From: Terriglobales bacterium
Lineage (GTDB): Bacteria > Acidobacteriota > Terriglobia > Terriglobales > Acidobacteriaceae
DNA length: 43,817 nucleotides
Direction: 5' to 3'
Assembly: GCA_030038475.1 (NCBI GenBank)
Contig: JASHOU010000155.1
Span: forward strand, 1-43,817
The notes below the pieces were generated by a model. It saw nothing but the letters and a program-made list of their open reading frames with translations. It had not been told where the DNA came from and did no database searches. Shown one piece after another: positions 16,906 to 25,293 of this stretch (positions are counted from its first letter, which is position 1; each line of letters starts with the position of its first letter). A program made the position numbers and the translations under genes.

Positions 16906-18270
16906 ATGATCAAAGCCCCTCGAGGAACCCGCGACCTTCTGCCGCCCGATACGGCGCTGTGGAACTTCGTCGAAGCGGCCGTCCGCGATGTTTTCCGCGC
17001 CTACAATTTCCACGAAACTCGCACGCCGATCTTCGAGTCGACGGAACTGTTTGCGCGGGGAGTAGGCGAAGAAACCGACATCGTCACGAAGGAGATGTTC
17101 ACTTGGGAAGATCCGCAGCAACGCTATGTACAACTGCGTGACAGCTATATTGAAGCTTCTAACGCGTTCAAGGAAGGAAGGCCGCCCAGTGGAAAGCTGG
17201 TGCCCTTGGAGTTGCTGGCAGGAACGCAATCCCTGACTCTTCGCCCCGAAAACACCGCCGGCATCGTGCGCGCCTACATTGAACACAAACTCTGGGATCG
17301 CGGCCTGAACAAATTCTTCTCCATCGGCCCTATGTTTCGCCGCGAGCGCCCGCAGAAGGGACGCTACCGCCAGTTCTATCAAATTGACGCCGAGGTCATC
17401 GGCCCACCTTCATCGGGCAGTGAATCGCCGGCACGCGACGCGGAAATTCTCGAACTCGTCGCTACGCTGCTCGACCGCGTTGGCATCACCGGTTGGACTC
17501 TTCAGCTCAACTCCGTCGGCTGCCCGGTCGACCGCGCAAAATTCAACGAAGCGCTAAAGCAAGCCCTAGCGCCCGTGATCGATAAAATGTGCGTCGATTG
17601 CCAGCGCCGTGCCGTGACGAATCCGTTGCGCGTATTTGACTGCAAAGTTCCTGAAGACCAGCCGATTATTGCAACGCTGCCGACCATCAGCCAGTTTCTC
17701 GACGAGGCTTGCCGCGCGCACTATGAAGAAGTAAAAAGCATTCTGAACGCCGTCCAGATCCCTTACGTCGAAAACCCGCGTCTGGTGCGAGGTCTCGATT
17801 ACTACACGCGCACGGCGTTTGAATTCACGCATGGCTCGCTCGGCGCGCAGAACGCAATTCTCGGCGGCGGCCGCTACGATGGCCTCTCCAAAGCCCTGGG
17901 TGGCCCTGCCGCTCCCGGTATCGGTTTTGCCATAGGCGAGGATCGCCTTGTCCTCGCGCTCGCCGCATCTGTGGAGTCGGTCTATCGCAAGCCCGACGTT
18001 TACATCGCTCCGCTTGGGCCCGGGCTTAACGGTGAAGCCGCACGCTTAGCCCGCGAACTGCGCCGCCACGATCTGGTAGTCGAACTGGGCGATGGATCGT
18101 TCCGGCTGAAAAAGTCGTTCGAAGCGGCGGATAAAATGGGCGCACGATATATTCTCATCGTTGGTGAGAATGAAGTGGCGGCGAATGCTTTCGCGCTCAA
18201 GAATCTGGCGTCGGGCGAACAGGTGACAGTTCCCCGATCGGAGTTGGCGGAGCGGATTTTGCGGAAGTAG
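16906..18270 (+). CDS. hisS: Histidyl-tRNA synthetase
   Basis: HisS charges tRNA-His with histidine using ATP. The 454-residue product is of normal length for a class II homodimer. Visible are the N-terminal 'APRGTRDLLP', motif 1 around residues 38-60, motif 2 with 'MFRRERPQKGRYRQFYQ' (about 143-159), the histidine loops 'GLDYYTRTAFEF' and 'GGGRYDGL', motif 3 'GIGFAIGEDRLVLAL' and a C-terminal anticodon-binding domain with 'DVYIAPLG'. The ATG at 16906 has only a weak upstream ribosome site (ACGG). A stretch of CAACGACGG-like repeats lies just before it. It appears to be monocistronic. Confidence 0.96.
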   Translation: MIKAPRGTRDLLPPDTALWNFVEAAVRDVFRAYNFHETRTPIFESTELFARGVGEETDIVTKEMFTWEDPQQRYVQLRDSYIEASNAFKEGRPPSGKLVPLELLAGTQSLTLRPENTAGIVRAYIEHKLWDRGLNKFFSIGPMFRRERPQKGRYRQFYQIDAEVIGPPSSGSESPARDAEILELVATLLDRVGITGWTLQLNSVGCPVDRAKFNEALKQALAPVIDKMCVDCQRRAVTNPLRVFDCKVPEDQPIIATLPTISQFLDEACRAHYEEVKSILNAVQIPYVENPRLVRGLDYYTRTAFEFTHGSLGAQNAILGGGRYDGLSKALGGPAAPGIGFAIGEDRLVLALAASVESVYRKPDVYIAPLGPGLNGEAARLARELRRHDLVVELGDGSFRLKKSFEAADKMGARYILIVGENEVAANAFALKNLASGEQVTVPRSELAERILRK

Positions 18271-18275
18271 CTTTT

Positions 18276-18319
18276 AGCTGTCAGCTCTCGGCTGTCAGCT
18301 ATTGGCTGTCGGTTATCAG
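18276..18319. repeat. Degenerate 14-base tandem repeat downstream of hisS
   Basis: Three imperfect units close to GCTGTCAGCTATTG follow one another starting five bases after the hisS stop codon. It resembles the simple intergenic repeats I also see inside mtaB and at 21533-21590. The internal AGCTGTCAGCT parts are partly self-complementary. The function is unknown. Confidence 0.6.
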
Positions 18320-18404
18320 ATTTTAGTTTTCACTCGGCTAGAGAGTGAGCGCGGCGTACATTAGCGTAAACACAACACGAGCTGTTGATTTTTGGGAGGC
18401 GATC

Positions 18405-18857
18405 ATGCGGCGCAGTTTGTTGTTCCTACTTTCCGGTTTGTTTTGCGTAACGCTGGCGTTTTGTGAAGCTCCAAGTTCCGCACCCGTTTCCGCTTTCGAC
18501 GAGCAGCTTATTGATCAGGAAAAGCAACTTCTTCAGGCTGAGGCGAGCGACAAAACGGCTGAGGTCGATCACGCTGTTGCCGAAGATTTTCAGGGTATCG
18601 AAACCAATGGCGATTTCTACGATAGAGGTGACCTCATCGAGCCCGACGAGGCAGCACCTCGCGATATGCGCGCTTACGATTTTCGTGTGGTGAAACTGAA
18701 CGATAATGCCGCCGTCGTCGCCTACAACCTGATTCTTCCCAGAGAACATCCGCGCTATCGCCACATGGCCGACGCGTGGGCGAAAATCGACGGCCGCTGG
18801 CAGCTGAAATTCCGTCAGGTCACGCTCAACATCTGGAGCGCCAACGACACGGATTAG
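18405..18857 (+). CDS. Secreted NTF2-like protein (DUF4440/SnoaL-like)
   Basis: The ATG at 18405 follows a good GGGAGG. It gives 150 residues with a signal peptide (to about 20, ending AFC or CEA). The mature part has a helix with 'EKQLLQAEASDK', then 'EDFQGIETNGDFYDRGDLIE', and strands ending 'WAKIDGRWQLKFRQVT'. That order fits the cone-shaped NTF2-like fold of DUF4440. Members bind small ligands or act as scaffolds; no catalytic residues can be assigned. It stands alone between hisS and the next secreted protein. Confidence 0.72.
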   Translation: MRRSLLFLLSGLFCVTLAFCEAPSSAPVSAFDEQLIDQEKQLLQAEASDKTAEVDHAVAEDFQGIETNGDFYDRGDLIEPDEAAPRDMRAYDFRVVKLNDNAAVVAYNLILPREHPRYRHMADAWAKIDGRWQLKFRQVTLNIWSANDTD

Positions 18858-19039
18858 CTCGCGGCCCCAGCCGCGCGAAAACACAAGAACGAGCATCACC
18901 CGCACGCGATGAACGTTGACAATTCTCGTCTGCCCGCGTAAGGTTGCGTCGCCACGTGCAGCAGAAACAGGATTGGCAAATGCCGGCGTTCATCCTTCCC
19001 CCGCACCGGCGATTATTTTCATTTCCCGAGGAGAGAGCA

Positions 19040-19819
19040 ATGAGAAAAGAGTTGTGTGGGATTCTTGCGGCAATATGCGCAATCACAATGATCTTCGGCA
19101 GCGTTTCACCCGCCAGCGCGCAGGGCGAGCCCAAAGAAAAACCGCCGATGTATAGCTACGTCGCAAACTGGACCATCCCTCGCGCCCAATGGGCCGAGAT
19201 GGCCAAGACTGAAGAAGCCGACCGAGCCGTCGAGGAAAAAGCTCTGGCCGATGGCACCGTCGTCGGCTTCGGCACCGACGTCAATCTCGTGCACACCGAA
19301 GACGGCTACACGCATGACCAATGGTGGTCAGCAATGTCGATGGCGGGAATCCTCAACCTGCTCGATAAGTTCTACAGCAACGGCTCGGCGACTTCGACCG
19401 TGCTTAGCAGCGCCACTAAACATTCGGACAACATCCTCGTCAGCCGCTATTACAACTGGCATCCGGGCTCCTACAAAGGCGCCTACACTCGCCTAGCTGT
19501 CTACAAGCTGAAGACCGATGCTCCGAGTGATGCGCTGGAGATGGCGAGCAAGCATCTGTTCGCTCCACTGATGGAAAAATTGCTCGCCGACGGCACGATC
19601 CTGGAATATGAAATCGATACCGAAGCGATTCATACCCAGGATGCCGCAAACTTTTTTGTCGTCTTCGTCTCTCCAACCGCAGCCGGGCTGGACAAATTCG
19701 ATGCCGCTTTGCGGGAGGCGATTAAGAACGACCCCATGGGCATCGCGGCGTTTGTCTCGATGGTGGATTACGCTCCGCATCGCGACTATCTGGCCAGCTC
19801 GAACGGGATCTACAAATAG
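19040..19819 (+). CDS. Secreted protein with an internal duplication, unknown function
   Basis: The ATG at 19040 follows GAGGAGAGAG and gives 259 residues, with a signal peptide (to about 28, ending ASA). I recognise no named family. The mature protein appears to be duplicated: residues about 38-112 and 149-222 share L-A-D-G-T-(V/I), a later H-T-x-D, and a closing A-G-(I/L)-x..D-K-F. Each half looks like an alpha/beta unit of about 100 residues, as in ferredoxin-like dimeric barrels, so the chain may fold as a pseudo-dimer. A strong hairpin follows the gene. Confidence 0.7.
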   Translation: MRKELCGILAAICAITMIFGSVSPASAQGEPKEKPPMYSYVANWTIPRAQWAEMAKTEEADRAVEEKALADGTVVGFGTDVNLVHTEDGYTHDQWWSAMSMAGILNLLDKFYSNGSATSTVLSSATKHSDNILVSRYYNWHPGSYKGAYTRLAVYKLKTDAPSDALEMASKHLFAPLMEKLLADGTILEYEIDTEAIHTQDAANFFVVFVSPTAAGLDKFDAALREAIKNDPMGIAAFVSMVDYAPHRDYLASSNGIYK

Positions 19820-19851
19820 CTTGAGAATCGGCAACGGTGATCGTCTTCGCA

Positions 19852-19887
19852 GCGGGGACTGAGGCCTTCGAGCGCCTTAGTCCTCGC
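19852..19887 (+). terminator. Long hairpin, likely terminator
   Basis: A stem of 14 pairs (two of them G-T) joins GCGGGGACTGAGGC to GCCTTAGTCCTCGC with an 8-base loop containing TTCG. It starts 33 bases after the stop of the duplicated secreted protein. No U-run follows, so it may act with Rho or simply protect the mRNA end. Confidence 0.5.
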
Positions 19888-20079
19888 TTCATCGTTGCGA
19901 GACTTAACCGCGTCGCTGCAGCGATCGTTCCTAAGGCCGCGCGGCGCAAGCCACTACTCGGCCGCGGGCAGCGCCCGTATCTTCTTGAACACTCTGCTGA
20001 ACAATGCCTTACAGCCGATACGCGCTCGCGTGCGCTACAATCCGCTTAAGAACATTCATTACTGAGTGTGGAGGCATTT

Positions 20080-20874
20080 ATGCCCGATCTCGGGTTTCCG
20101 GTAATCGCCGTTGCTGTCGTCATCCTCATCATCTACGCACTGAGCTGCATCAAGATTCTAGCCGAGTACGAACGCGGCGTGGTTTTCAACCTGGGTCGAC
20201 TGAGCCCCAGTGCAAAAGGCCCCGGGCTCGTGTTTGTCTTCGGCCCGGTGCAGCGCATGGTGCGCATTTCGTTGCGGCAGGAAGCGCTGGAAGTTCCGCC
20301 GCAAGACATTATCACGCGCGATAACGTTACGTTAAAGGTAAACGCGGTGATCTTTTTGCGCGTGATCGATCCCAATAAAGCTGTGGTCGAAGTTTCGAAT
20401 TATGCCTATCAGACCTCGCAGTTCGCGCAGACAACGCTGCGCTCTGTGCTGGGCGAGCAGGAACTCGACGAATTGCTGGCCCACCGCGACAAGATTAACC
20501 TGCGGCTGCAGAGCATCCTGGACACGCACACCGCGCCCTGGGGCGTGAAAGTCGCGAACGTGGAAGTGAAGCAGGTAGATATGCCGGAGTCGATGTTACG
20601 CGCAATGGCCAAGCAAGCCGAGGCGGAACGCGAGAAGCGCTCGAAGATCATCCACGCCGAAGGGGAGTTCTCGGCGGCGCAGCGACTGGTGGACGCTGCA
20701 CATTTGTTATCTTCTGAACCGGCCAGCATCCAGTTACGCTATTTGCAGACGCTTACTGAGATCGGGGTCGAAAAGAACACGACCGTTGTGTTTCCCGTGC
20801 CGATCGATTTCTATTCCGGTTTGCAGAACTTGCTCGCAGGCGCGAAAACACAAACCGTGCCGGCAAGAAGCTAG
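20080..20874 (+). CDS. Slipin / stomatin-like SPFH protein
   Basis: The ATG at 20080 has GGAGG five bases before it; a GTG at 20068 would place that site inside the gene. The 264-residue product has an N-terminal membrane helix (about 5-25) and the SPFH/Band 7 domain (about 28-190). Visible segments include '[12 protein letters not shown]', '[12 protein letters not shown]', '[19 protein letters not shown]' and '[17 protein letters not shown]', and a coiled-coil '[19 protein letters not shown]' follows. Slipins oligomerise in the membrane and organise or guard membrane proteins. It is usually paired with an NfeD protein; here the next gene, 18 bases on, is instead a SPOR protein. Confidence 0.92.
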   Translation: MPDLGFPVIAVAVVILIIYALSCIKILAEYERGVVFNLGRLSPSAKGPGLVFVFGPVQRMVRISLRQEALEVPPQDIITRDNVTLKVNAVIFLRVIDPNKAVVEVSNYAYQTSQFAQTTLRSVLGEQELDELLAHRDKINLRLQSILDTHTAPWGVKVANVEVKQVDMPESMLRAMAKQAEAEREKRSKIIHAEGEFSAAQRLVDAAHLLSSEPASIQLRYLQTLTEIGVEKNTTVVFPVPIDFYSGLQNLLAGAKTQTVPARS

Positions 20875-20892
20875 AGGTCAAAACTAGGTCTT

Positions 20893-21531
20893 ATGGCAAC
20901 CGCGCAGGATACGGAAATTACTCTTGGCACTGGCCGCATGCTGGCAATCTTCTTCAGCCTTGTGCTGGTGTGTGCATTCTTTTTTGCGATTGGCTTCTCG
21001 CTCGGCAGAAGGACCACGATCGCAGCCGCAAGCAACTGGCCGGGAATTGTGGCTGCCAGTCCTGCCACTGTGGTTCGCCCTTCGGCCGCGAAATCCGATG
21101 CAGCACAGACTGCACCTCAGCCGCAGGCTAACGATTTCAGCTTTTACAATGCTGTGGGCGCGAAAACTGCCAATTCAGGACTTTCCCCGCAGGATGGGAC
21201 GACATCAGCAACACCTGCCGCGAGTTCTCCTACTCCAGTTGCCGCCGTAACCACCACAGACGCGTCGTCGAACCTCGGAACGGCCACAGCAGCCGTTTCT
21301 CCGCCAACCAGCGGATACTTTGTACAGGTCGCGGCCGTAAGCCGGCAGGAAGATGCCGATGCGCTGGTGGAAGCGCTGAAGAAGAAGCAGTATCCGGCTT
21401 TCACGGTAAACAATACGTCAGCCGACAAGTTCTTCCACGTTCAGGTGGGGCCCTACGGGGATGTGAAAGACGCGGAGGCGATGCGGGCGAGGTTAATCAA
21501 TGACGGGTACAATCCAATCGTGAAGAGATGA
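20893..21531 (+). CDS. SPOR-domain membrane protein
   Basis: The 212-residue protein has a cytoplasmic N-terminus, one membrane helix (about 16-37) and an Ala/Pro/Thr-rich linker. Its C-terminal SPOR domain (about 137-212) shows 'GYFVQVAAVSRQEDADALV', 'FFHVQVGPYGDVKDAEAM' and 'GYNPIV'. SPOR domains bind peptidoglycan glycan strands stripped of stem peptides, as found at division sites. The layout is like FtsN or DedD, so a septal or wall-sensing role is likely. It is probably co-transcribed with the slipin gene. Confidence 0.9.
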   Translation: MATAQDTEITLGTGRMLAIFFSLVLVCAFFFAIGFSLGRRTTIAAASNWPGIVAASPATVVRPSAAKSDAAQTAPQPQANDFSFYNAVGAKTANSGLSPQDGTTSATPAASSPTPVAAVTTTDASSNLGTATAAVSPPTSGYFVQVAAVSRQEDADALVEALKKKQYPAFTVNNTSADKFFHVQVGPYGDVKDAEAMRARLINDGYNPIVKR

Positions 21532-21532
21532 G

Positions 21533-21590
21533 AATTGGCAATTGGCTATTTCGAAAACCCGGATGCAATGCGAATTTTCAATTACCAATT
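21533..21590. repeat. AT-rich inverted repeat between convergent genes
   Basis: AATTGGCAATTG (21533-21544) pairs with CAATTACCAATT (21579-21590) with one G-T pair. More AATTGCAAATTT-like units follow to about 21606. It lies exactly between the SPOR gene and the convergent kinase gene, so it may serve as a two-way terminator. Its repetitive make-up resembles the other short repeats in this window. Confidence 0.5.
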
Positions 21591-21607
21591 ACAAATTGCA
21601 AATTTCT

Positions 21608-24600
21608 CTAGGCGCCCGCGCCAGCCGTGAGTGCCGCTTCCTTGGGCTTTGCAGTTGGTTTTCCATCTCTCTGGCTCAGATTACGTACCTGCGAGATCAA
21701 ATCGGCCACTTCAAACGGCTTCGCCAGCGATGGCACGCCGCGTTGCTGAAGGAAGCTTCGTGTCTCAGCGTCAGTGACGGTCGAAAACGTCAGGAGCAGT
21801 CCCTTCTCTAGGCCGGGACAGTTTGCTTGGATCCACGTGTACATCTCCTGCGCACTGGTTCCCCCCGGCATGCGGCCATTCATCACGATCACGTCAAAGG
21901 AACCGTTGCGGAGCTTTTCCTGCGTGTCCTCTAGGCTCAGGGAGGTCGTGACTTCGGCACCGGCGCCGACCAGCACGTCGCGTTCGAACTCCAGCACCGC
22001 TTCTTCGTCTTCGACCAGCAGCATGCGGCCGGTCAGCAGCGACTCGCGCCGCGCCGGCGCCACGGTTTCTACCGTCGCCGGTTTTTCGCTGGCGAGTAGA
22101 CGGACTTCGATGGTGGCTCCGCCTTCTTCGCGGTTGCGCGCCACAATTTCGCCGCCATGCTCCTTGACGATGCCATAGCAGATGCTTAAGCCAAGACCGG
22201 TGCCTTTGCCGATGGACTTGGTCGTATAGAACGGATCAAAGATCCGGGTCGGGTCTTTGATTCCCGGACCGCTGTCTTCGAACTCGACGCACACATAGAC
22301 GTCTTTCTTAAATACGCGCACTTTCAGCACGCCGCTGCCATTGCTTTCGACCATGGCATCGAGCGCATTGTTGACGATGTTAAGGAAGACCTGCTCGAGC
22401 TGGTGCGGATCGCCAAGGACTGCGGGCACATCGTCGGGAATCTGGCGCTCAAGGGAGACATTGTTGACGCGCAAATCGTATTCGCGCAAGGTGAGCGATT
22501 CCTCCAAGACCTTGCGCAGGTCGACGTGCTGTTTCTGCGGCTTGCGCTGGCGCGCGAAGGAAAGCAGATTTTGCACCACGCGGTGTGTACGTTGCGCCTG
22601 CTTGAACAGCTTGCGCACGTAGTCGGCGGAACGATTATCAAGGCCCGCTCCTTCGAGAAGTTGCGCATAGCCGAGAATCGCGGTTAACGGGTTATTCAAT
22701 TCGTGGGCTACGCCGGAAATCAGTTGGCCGACAGCCGACATCTTCTCGCTCTGCAGCAACTGCTCCTGGGTTCGGCGCAAGTCCTCATATGCCCTGCAAG
22801 TCTCTTCGTAGAGCTGCACCTTTTCGATGGTCGTGGCCAGTTGGCGGCTGATGGCGACCAGCAGATTTTCATCGTTGGTCGAATAGTGCCGATCCTCTTT
22901 GCTGGCGATCCCCATGATGCCGATGGGCTTGTCCTTGCCCCAGAGCACAACCCAAATCCAGTAAGGCAAGCGGTCGGCAACGACAAACTCGACAACTGCG
23001 GGAGGCAAGTGCGGCATGAAATCCTGCGTGACCACTTCGGCTCGCGAGCGCATCACCAGATCGCCCAGGCCTTCAGGAAAAACAACGTCGGCCATGCGCA
23101 CGCGCGCCTCGCTGCGCGGGCCCCAACCCGCACGCCGCCGGAAGGTTCCTTCCGGTTCCGCGGCCAGATAGACCGAACCGGTTTCCGCGGCGAACAGCGA
23201 AATCACCTGGCGCAGCGTGAGGTTCAGAATCTCATCCAGATCGAAGGATTGGGTTGCGATCACGGCCATGGCGTTGAGCGCGTTCAACTCCCGGTTGCGC
23301 CGCCGCATCTCGTCTTCGGAACGCTTCTTCTCCGTGATGTCGAGCACAAAGCCCTGATAACGCTCAATTCGTCCCGAGGCATCGCGCGAGGCAAAACAGC
23401 TCTGCGCCACCGTTAGCAGCGTGCCATCTTTGCGCCGCACCGTGACTTCAAAGTTGCGTACGTAGTTGTGCGCCTCGATTTCCCGGAGAAAAGATTCGCG
23501 CTCCTCGGGAATCGCATTCAGCACGCTGCTCAGGTCGAGCGCCATCAACTCGTCGCGATTGCTGTAGCCGAGCATGGTGACGAAGGCATCGTTGCAATCG
23601 AGCAGATTGCCCTCGGGCGTTGCGACGAACACGCCTTCCTGCGCCTGCTCAAACAGCATGCGGTATTTCTCTTCCGCTATTTGCCGATCGGTGATGTCAT
23701 GCACCACATGGATGACGCCCTTCGGCTGGCTTCCCTGCTCGGCATACGACGAGGTTGAAACCACGGACTGCCCACCAAAACATGGGTCGATGCCTTCGGT
23801 GATGCCCGATCCGCGTTCGCAGTAGGGGCATCCGCTCCAGGCGCGGCGTTGGGGCAGAACCTCTTTGCAAAGGTTGCCCAACACATCGGCCGGAGCTTTT
23901 TCCAGCCGCTGGAGCAGGGCTTGATTGGTTTTGAGGATGTGGAAGTCGGCGTCGTGCGCGAGAATAAGGTCCTGGATGGAATCGAAGGTGTTCATCCACT
24001 GGCGCTGCGACCGCAGAACCTGTTCGAGCAAACGCAAATTCTCTGCCGCAATGCCGAGCGCCTGCGCAGCCGTTTCCAGAAACTCTAGCTCTTCACGAGA
24101 ATGGATGGGGCTTCCCGAACAACCGAGCGACAGCATCCCGATTACGGCCTTCTTGCCCATCACCGGCAGCAGCATCACATGATGAATGCCGTGCTTTGCC
24201 AGCAGCGCGCGCTCCTGCTCGGGCATTTCGGAGGGCTTGAGCACGGCCGCGCGGTTTTCCTGCAGCACGCGGAGTTTCAAGTCAGTGCTGGCGCTTTGTC
24301 CAATGCCTCGCAAGGATTCCGGTGAAAGGCCGACATGCTGTGTGGGGATGAAGCGTTCGCCTTCGATCAACTCGAACCATGCTGCCTTAGCGCCGACTAT
24401 GGCTCGAAGTTTCTCGAGCGCAGTCTGTATCATCGGGGCCTGGTTCTGGCTGCGCGAAATCGTGACCGTCAACTCATTTAAAACAGCCAGGCGGCGTATT
24501 CGCAGCCGCGAGTCGTCGAGCACGATCAACAGCAGGCTCGAACCGAACAACACTTCCGCCAACAAATAGCCTTCGCTCGGAATATGGCCGGCGACTGATG

Positions 24601-25180
24601 GCCAATTCAGGTTCAGCGCCAGGCCGCCGGCAAACAGAAACGAACCAATGCCGATGCGGCCGATGCGATGCCGCACCAGTTCGACGACGGCGAGCAAGGC
24701 AAGCAGCCGGCAAACCGCATCGAAACCAAGATCGAGGGCCCTGGAATCCGCAAAAAACAGTCCATTCGGAAAATAAAACGGACGCATGGCAGCAAAAACA
24801 ATCAGCACCCACGACAGCGCCGCAAGCACGGCCAACGCCCGACGCGCCTGCACCGACATCAGCGCCGCTGCCGCAAACAAGCCCACGGCCAGCACAAAAT
24901 CAATGTGCGCGAATGCGGTCAGGCTTTTCGATGTGGCGTGTATCTCGCCTGCACCCGCGCCGAGAAATGCTGCGTAGGCCAACCACGCCGCACCCCACAC
25001 CAGCAAGCATCGTTCACGAAAAGCACGGAAGAAGAGCAGACTGCCTGCTACCAGGATCAGGGCGGCAGTTTCCCGCGCCGTCAACGACGGGACGGTCAAG
25101 ATGTGAACCGAATTCCCAAACCGCCAGACAGGGCCCATAGAGTTGCGCCGCGCGACAGACGCACGGCGGGCATACGACAC
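21608..25180 (-). CDS. Hybrid sensor histidine kinase with degenerate receiver
   Basis: This 1,190-residue membrane kinase has, in order: a multi-helix membrane domain (about 30-235), GAF (about 255-400), PAS (about 415-520, with a CPYC and a further Cys), PAS (about 525-650), GAF (about 670-790), HisKA with H826 in AHELNNPLTAILGYAQLL, HATPase (about 925-1035; 'NIVNNALDAM', 'DSGPGI', 'GTGLGLSI') and a receiver (about 1050-1170). In the receiver the acidic pocket (VEDEE) and the Lys (AKPFE) remain, but the phospho-acceptor position is Asn (N1101 in VIVMNGRMPGG). It therefore should not accept phosphate in the normal way. The start is GTG, with AAAGG upstream. It is divergent from an HD-GYP response regulator, the likely partner. 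Confidence 0.92.
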   Translation of the reverse strand: MSYARRASVARRNSMGPVWRFGNSVHILTVPSLTARETAALILVAGSLLFFRAFRERCLLVWGAAWLAYAAFLGAGAGEIHATSKSLTAFAHIDFVLAVGLFAAAALMSVQARRALAVLAALSWVLIVFAAMRPFYFPNGLFFADSRALDLGFDAVCRLLALLAVVELVRHRIGRIGIGSFLFAGGLALNLNWPSVAGHIPSEGYLLAEVLFGSSLLLIVLDDSRLRIRRLAVLNELTVTISRSQNQAPMIQTALEKLRAIVGAKAAWFELIEGERFIPTQHVGLSPESLRGIGQSASTDLKLRVLQENRAAVLKPSEMPEQERALLAKHGIHHVMLLPVMGKKAVIGMLSLGCSGSPIHSREELEFLETAAQALGIAAENLRLLEQVLRSQRQWMNTFDSIQDLILAHDADFHILKTNQALLQRLEKAPADVLGNLCKEVLPQRRAWSGCPYCERGSGITEGIDPCFGGQSVVSTSSYAEQGSQPKGVIHVVHDITDRQIAEEKYRMLFEQAQEGVFVATPEGNLLDCNDAFVTMLGYSNRDELMALDLSSVLNAIPEERESFLREIEAHNYVRNFEVTVRRKDGTLLTVAQSCFASRDASGRIERYQGFVLDITEKKRSEDEMRRRNRELNALNAMAVIATQSFDLDEILNLTLRQVISLFAAETGSVYLAAEPEGTFRRRAGWGPRSEARVRMADVVFPEGLGDLVMRSRAEVVTQDFMPHLPPAVVEFVVADRLPYWIWVVLWGKDKPIGIMGIASKEDRHYSTNDENLLVAISRQLATTIEKVQLYEETCRAYEDLRRTQEQLLQSEKMSAVGQLISGVAHELNNPLTAILGYAQLLEGAGLDNRSADYVRKLFKQAQRTHRVVQNLLSFARQRKPQKQHVDLRKVLEESLTLREYDLRVNNVSLERQIPDDVPAVLGDPHQLEQVFLNIVNNALDAMVESNGSGVLKVRVFKKDVYVCVEFEDSGPGIKDPTRIFDPFYTTKSIGKGTGLGLSICYGIVKEHGGEIVARNREEGGATIEVRLLASEKPATVETVAPARRESLLTGRMLLVEDEEAVLEFERDVLVGAGAEVTTSLSLEDTQEKLRNGSFDVIVMNGRMPGGTSAQEMYTWIQANCPGLEKGLLLTFSTVTDAETRSFLQQRGVPSLAKPFEVADLISQVRNLSQRDGKPTAKPKEAALTAGAGA

Positions 25181-25293
25181 CTACCTTTTAAATATCACGC
25201 AGGCTCGTGATCGTCGGTGGTTTTCCGCGTCCACTTGGTTACTTTCGGAATATGAAATCGCAGCCTAAAATGGGCGATACATAACTCAGTTCT

